Positions 61,704-64,000 of a stretch of DNA of 64,000 nt are shown here, piece by piece. How positions within the stretch are numbered: position 1 is the stretch's first letter; the number at the start of each line of letters is the position of its first letter. The notes under the pieces were generated by a model. It was not told the origin of the DNA. It made no database searches and saw nothing but the letters and a program-made list of their open reading frames with translations. Source of the DNA: Nitrosomonas ureae (GTDB lineage Bacteria; Pseudomonadota; Gammaproteobacteria; Burkholderiales; Nitrosomonadaceae); the NCBI RefSeq assembly GCF_900206265.1, contig NZ_LT907782.1, positions 2,790,001-2,854,000 on the forward strand, given 5' to 3'. Made by a program: the position numbers and the translations under genes.

Positions 61704-61931
61704 TTAACTCTGGATAGCTTCTAACTCAAGTTCAGTCAGCGGCTTCTGATACTTGCCTACTGCAGCGAGTTCTCCTCGTTTGTGAGCATAAACCCAGTTT
61801 TTTAGTGTCCCCCGGGGTAACGACAGACGTTTTGCTGCTTCAACCAGAGTCAATCCGCTTTCTTTGAAAAACTTAACTGATTCCTTCCGAAATTCCTGAC
61901 TATATTGTGTGCGGGGTAATTCCATCTTCAT
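61704..61931 (-). CDS. IS3 OrfA (HTH)
   Basis: A 75-residue protein: YSQEFRKESVKFFKESGLTL then VEAAKRLSLPRGTLKNWVYA, the standard IS3 OrfA HTH. Followed by fragments of a leucine-zipper segment (RVKRELAEVKIERDFIKK) in another frame up to the IS30 end. Confidence 0.85.
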   Translation of the reverse strand: MKMELPRTQYSQEFRKESVKFFKESGLTLVEAAKRLSLPRGTLKNWVYAHKRGELAAVGKYQKPLTELELEAIQS

Positions 61932-61959
61932 CCTCCATTTCGTGTCTCCATTTTATGAA

Positions 61960-62788
61960 ACTTTGGACTCCTTGAAAATCAGCAGACCTCACACGACCAA
62001 GGAAAGACCTTTAGAACCATCATCACCACGCTTGATGAGTTGGGGTATGACTGCCAGTGGCAAGTGCTTAACAGCAAAAATCACAGAGTACCCCAAAACC
62101 GTGAATGGGTGTTCATTATCGGACATCTTAGAGGAACACCCCGACCCCAAGTATTTCCTTTCGGATACGATAGCGAATCGCCTGATGAGCTATCAAGACA
62201 ATGTACAAACACCCTTACCGCCCGTTATTACGGGGGGCAAGCCAACGGAACGTACATCACTGAAAGTAAATTCAATGCACAAGAAATCAATCAGCTTAAC
62301 CAACCCAACCACTCAAACGACCGAGTGTATGGTGCAGACGGCATAAGTCCAACACTAAACACCATGCAGGGTGGAAACAGACAGCCGTTTATTCAGCAAA
62401 AAGCACATAGCTACAATAACGGTGGGAAGAAGTTTATTGCACCAACACTCACAAAAAATTCTTACGAACACAATAATCGAGACCTTTGCACGGTGTCATG
62501 AGCGGTACGAGAATAAGGCAAAAATTTGCGAAAAAGCGGAGTTTACACGAGGTAAATGAGCATTTTTCGCAAATTTTTAACGCAATTATCGTGCCGCATA
62601 GTAACCGTGCAAAGGTCTCTAATCACGTAAATGCGATTCGACGCTTAACCCCAATCGAATGCGAAAGGTTGCAAGGATTTCCCGACGGTTGGACTTACGG
62701 TATTAGTGATTCACAACGCTACCAGTGCTGTGGCAATGCTGTAACGGTGAATGTGATCAGAGATATTGCTGAAAGGTTGCTAAAATGA
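61960..62788 (+). pseudogene. C5-cytosine DNA methyltransferase, C-terminal remnant broken by a MITE
   Basis: The frame starts within LLENQQTSHDQGKTFRTIIT, TLDELGYDCQW and VPQNREWVFIIG, and after a 141-bp insertion ends IRRLTPIECERLQGFPDGWT and CCGNAVTVNVI, which are motif VIII-X sequences of C5 methyltransferases. The catalytic N-terminal half (with the PC motif) is missing, lost at the IS3 junction. Removing the MITE and one 5-bp repeat restores the frame exactly. Confidence 0.88.
62479..62619. mobile_element. 141-bp MITE (IS5-like ends)
   Basis: The ends are inverted: GAGACCTTTGCACGGT at 62479-62494 and ACCGTGCAAAGGTCTC at 62604-62619, with a smaller internal pair (AAAATTTGCG / CGCAAATTTT). 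It is flanked by 5-bp TAATC repeats (62474-62478 and 62620-62624). No coding capacity. GAGACCTTTGCA ends are typical of IS5-family elements, which presumably mobilise it. Confidence 0.88.
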
Positions 62789-63063
62789 GATACGAAAAAG
62801 GCAACTTCATCACCGTACCCAACAAGAACGAGCTGAAAAAGCTAGATGCTCAATCACAAGTATTATTCATGTGGTTATGCTCATTCACTGACGAGAAAGG
62901 TCAATGCTATCCGAGCGTGAACCGCCTCGCTGAATGTTGCGGACTATCACGCAAAACCATTATCGAAAGAGTCAAAGTTTTAATTGATAAAGGTTTTCTC
63001 ACCAAATTTCACCGTTTCATCGAAAACTCTCAGCAAAGCAACCTTTACCAAATTCACTTATAG
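62785..63063 (+). CDS. Small winged-HTH protein (replication/regulator-like)
   Basis: A 92-residue protein with winged HTH: LAECCGLSRKTIIERVKVLIDKGFLTKFHR. It starts 4 bases inside the methyltransferase end (ATGA overlap). Such HTH modules head phage or plasmid replication initiation proteins; only this domain is present. Confidence 0.65.
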   Translation: MRYEKGNFITVPNKNELKKLDAQSQVLFMWLCSFTDEKGQCYPSVNRLAECCGLSRKTIIERVKVLIDKGFLTKFHRFIENSQQSNLYQIHL

Positions 63064-63184
63064 CCTAATGTGCCAGATACCCCCCGAGTGCAGGGACAGG
63101 GAAAAAGGTAGTGCAACTGGTACACCCCCCCTAGTTCACCTGCTACAGACAGAACTAAAACCAATGAATTAAATTTAAATCTCT

Positions 63185-63715
63185 CCGGGATTTATTCCCC
63201 GCCCCTTGGGGCGTAATATATTTGCGTGAGCGAATATATACATAAGAGCCATAATGAAACAGTGCTGCTTTATCATCTGGTGTTTCCGGCGAAATATCGC
63301 CGCGCCGTATTTGATGAAGCTGTGGACGGGGTGTTGCGGGATGTCTGTTTAGATCTCGAACGGCGTTACCAGTTGAAATTCATGGAGATTGGTACAGATA
63401 AGGATCATGTGCATTTTCTGGTGCAGTCGGTTCCCGCATACAGTGGGACAAAACTGGTGACACTGATCAAGAGTATCACGGCGCGGGAGGTATTTCGCTT
63501 ATGTCCTCATGTGAAGAAACAGTTGTGGGGCGGGGAATTCTGGACTGATGGTTATTTCGTCAGTACAGTTGGCCGTCATGGCGATGAGGACACAATAAGA
63601 GATTACGTTAAAAAGCACGGAGATGTCTATCAGCAGTTATACGAAGACAGACAACTCGCTCTCTTCTGATACCCCGCTGCTTGCGGCGGGGTTGTTCATT
63701 GAAATTCAAAGAAAC
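63185..63715 (+). mobile_element. IS200-type insertion sequence
   Basis: A single tnpA gene is bracketed by the left hairpin CGCCCC-TT-GGGGCG (about 63200-63213) and the right hairpin CCCCGC...GCGGGG (about 63673-63692). Exact ends are not marked by target duplication because IS200 elements make none. Boundaries approximate. Confidence 0.75.
63226..63669 (+). CDS. tnpA: IS200-family Y1 transposase
   Basis: A 147-residue HUH transposase with a GTG start at 63226. The metal-binding HxH is in DKDHVHFLVQS (about residue 62-72) and the catalytic tyrosine is in IRDYVKKHGD near the end. It moves as single strands between hairpins. Full length, likely active. Confidence 0.92.
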   Translation: MSEYIHKSHNETVLLYHLVFPAKYRRAVFDEAVDGVLRDVCLDLERRYQLKFMEIGTDKDHVHFLVQSVPAYSGTKLVTLIKSITAREVFRLCPHVKKQLWGGEFWTDGYFVSTVGRHGDEDTIRDYVKKHGDVYQQLYEDRQLALF

Positions 63716-64000
63716 GATTAAGGGAATATTCAAATGAAAATAAAAGAGCAAATTCCGAGACAATTTAATTTACTCTTTTTTGTAACTACTTGTTTTTTAT
63801 GGTGCCGACACCAAGAATCGAACTCGGGATCTTCTGATTACAAAACTTATTTACAAATTTCAGTTACATATAAATCAATCACTTACAATGCTTGCCAAGC
63901 ATAAAAACTGTCTCACACAACCACAAACGGTGACACTTACAGAGTAGTTTGGCACAAATTTGGCACAGTCAATTCCGCATCTTATTTCATTCTCGCATAA
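63670..64000. other. Gene-free right edge with att-like region
   Basis: Beyond the IS200 hairpin I see no gene. The region includes a tRNA 3' half (next entry) and, to its right, a direct repeat TTTGGCACAAATTTGGCACA (about 63948-63967), typical of recombinase arm sites. Confidence 0.5.
63800..63844 (-). tRNA. 3' half of a tRNA-Thr (TGT), att remnant
   Basis: Read on the minus strand: anticodon loop TTTGTAA, TCAGAAGAT, TPsiC arm CCGAG/CTTGG around TTCGATT, acceptor arm TGTCGGC and ACCA. The 5' half is absent. Half-tRNAs like this are left by tyrosine integrases that use the tRNA 3' end as attachment site; the element should lie to the right, beyond the window. Confidence 0.75.

Noticed and set aside
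62040..62788. Two independent small genes in the methyltransferase region
   Set aside because: They are one gene split by the MITE; removing it restores a single frame.

Overview
The window looks like part of a betaproteobacterial chromosome, compatible with an ammonia oxidiser of the Nitrosomonas type. This is an inference from the AT-leaning ordinary genes (RIO1-like kinase, HD-GYP protein, dicarboxylate symporter, hemF) and the density of mobile DNA; no single marker proves it. I also recall, without being able to check, that casposons have been reported from a Nitrosomonas genome. Only about 41.5-46.3 kb is ordinary chromosome. The rest is layered mobile DNA.

Layout. (1) 1-1105: AT-rich DNA with a heptamer repeat, many GTTGTAA/TTACAAC boxes and three small related genes. 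(2) 1106-3672: an IS21-family element whose right end cuts into the C-terminal remnant of a large serine recombinase (3673-4462). This remnant is left over from an older integrative element. (3) About 4.33-41.53 kb: an integrative and mobilizable element of about 37 kb. It carries mobC and a relaxase, a small HNH protein, hipBA, ardA, a GC-rich defence island (10.5-29.8 kb), a Fic protein, a lipoprotein/peptidase trio, a coupling ATPase with a small cluster of envelope proteins, and an intact serine recombinase. The end of the recombinase gene runs antisense through an initiator tRNA-fMet gene; its stop codon overlaps the anticodon, which marks the attachment site. (4) 41.7-46.2 kb: chromosomal genes. 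(5) 47,663-60,068: a complete casposon with about 50-bp terminal inverted repeats and a 14-bp target duplication. (6) 60.1-64 kb: IS3 broken by IS30, a cytosine methyltransferase remnant broken by a 141-bp MITE, an IS200 element, and the 3' half of a tRNA-Thr.

Defence island. A BREX type 3 set (brxF, brxC, pglX, brxHII, pglZ, brxA) runs in one direction with two unfamiliar genes embedded: a PUA/ASCH-like protein before pglX and a protein with a HEPN-like R-x4-H motif after it. It continues directly into Hachiman (hamA nuclease, hamB helicase) and a truncated ADP-ribosylglycohydrolase translationally coupled to hamB. The anti-restriction gene ardA lies just outside, on the same element.

Casposon. 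The core is a family B DNA polymerase (interrupted by one in-frame TAA), an HNH nuclease, two HTH proteins divergent around a shared repeat, and a Cas1 whose N-terminus resembles the DNA-binding part of the IS21 transposase IstA. No cas2 or CRISPR array is present. Between this core and the two ends sit cargo genes of still lower GC: an OLD-type ATPase/Toprim nuclease with a tiny companion on the left, and an 895-residue NACHT NTPase with an Mrr-like nuclease domain on the right. Both resemble defence effectors. A casposon carrying nucleotide-binding immune-type cargo is the most striking content of this window.
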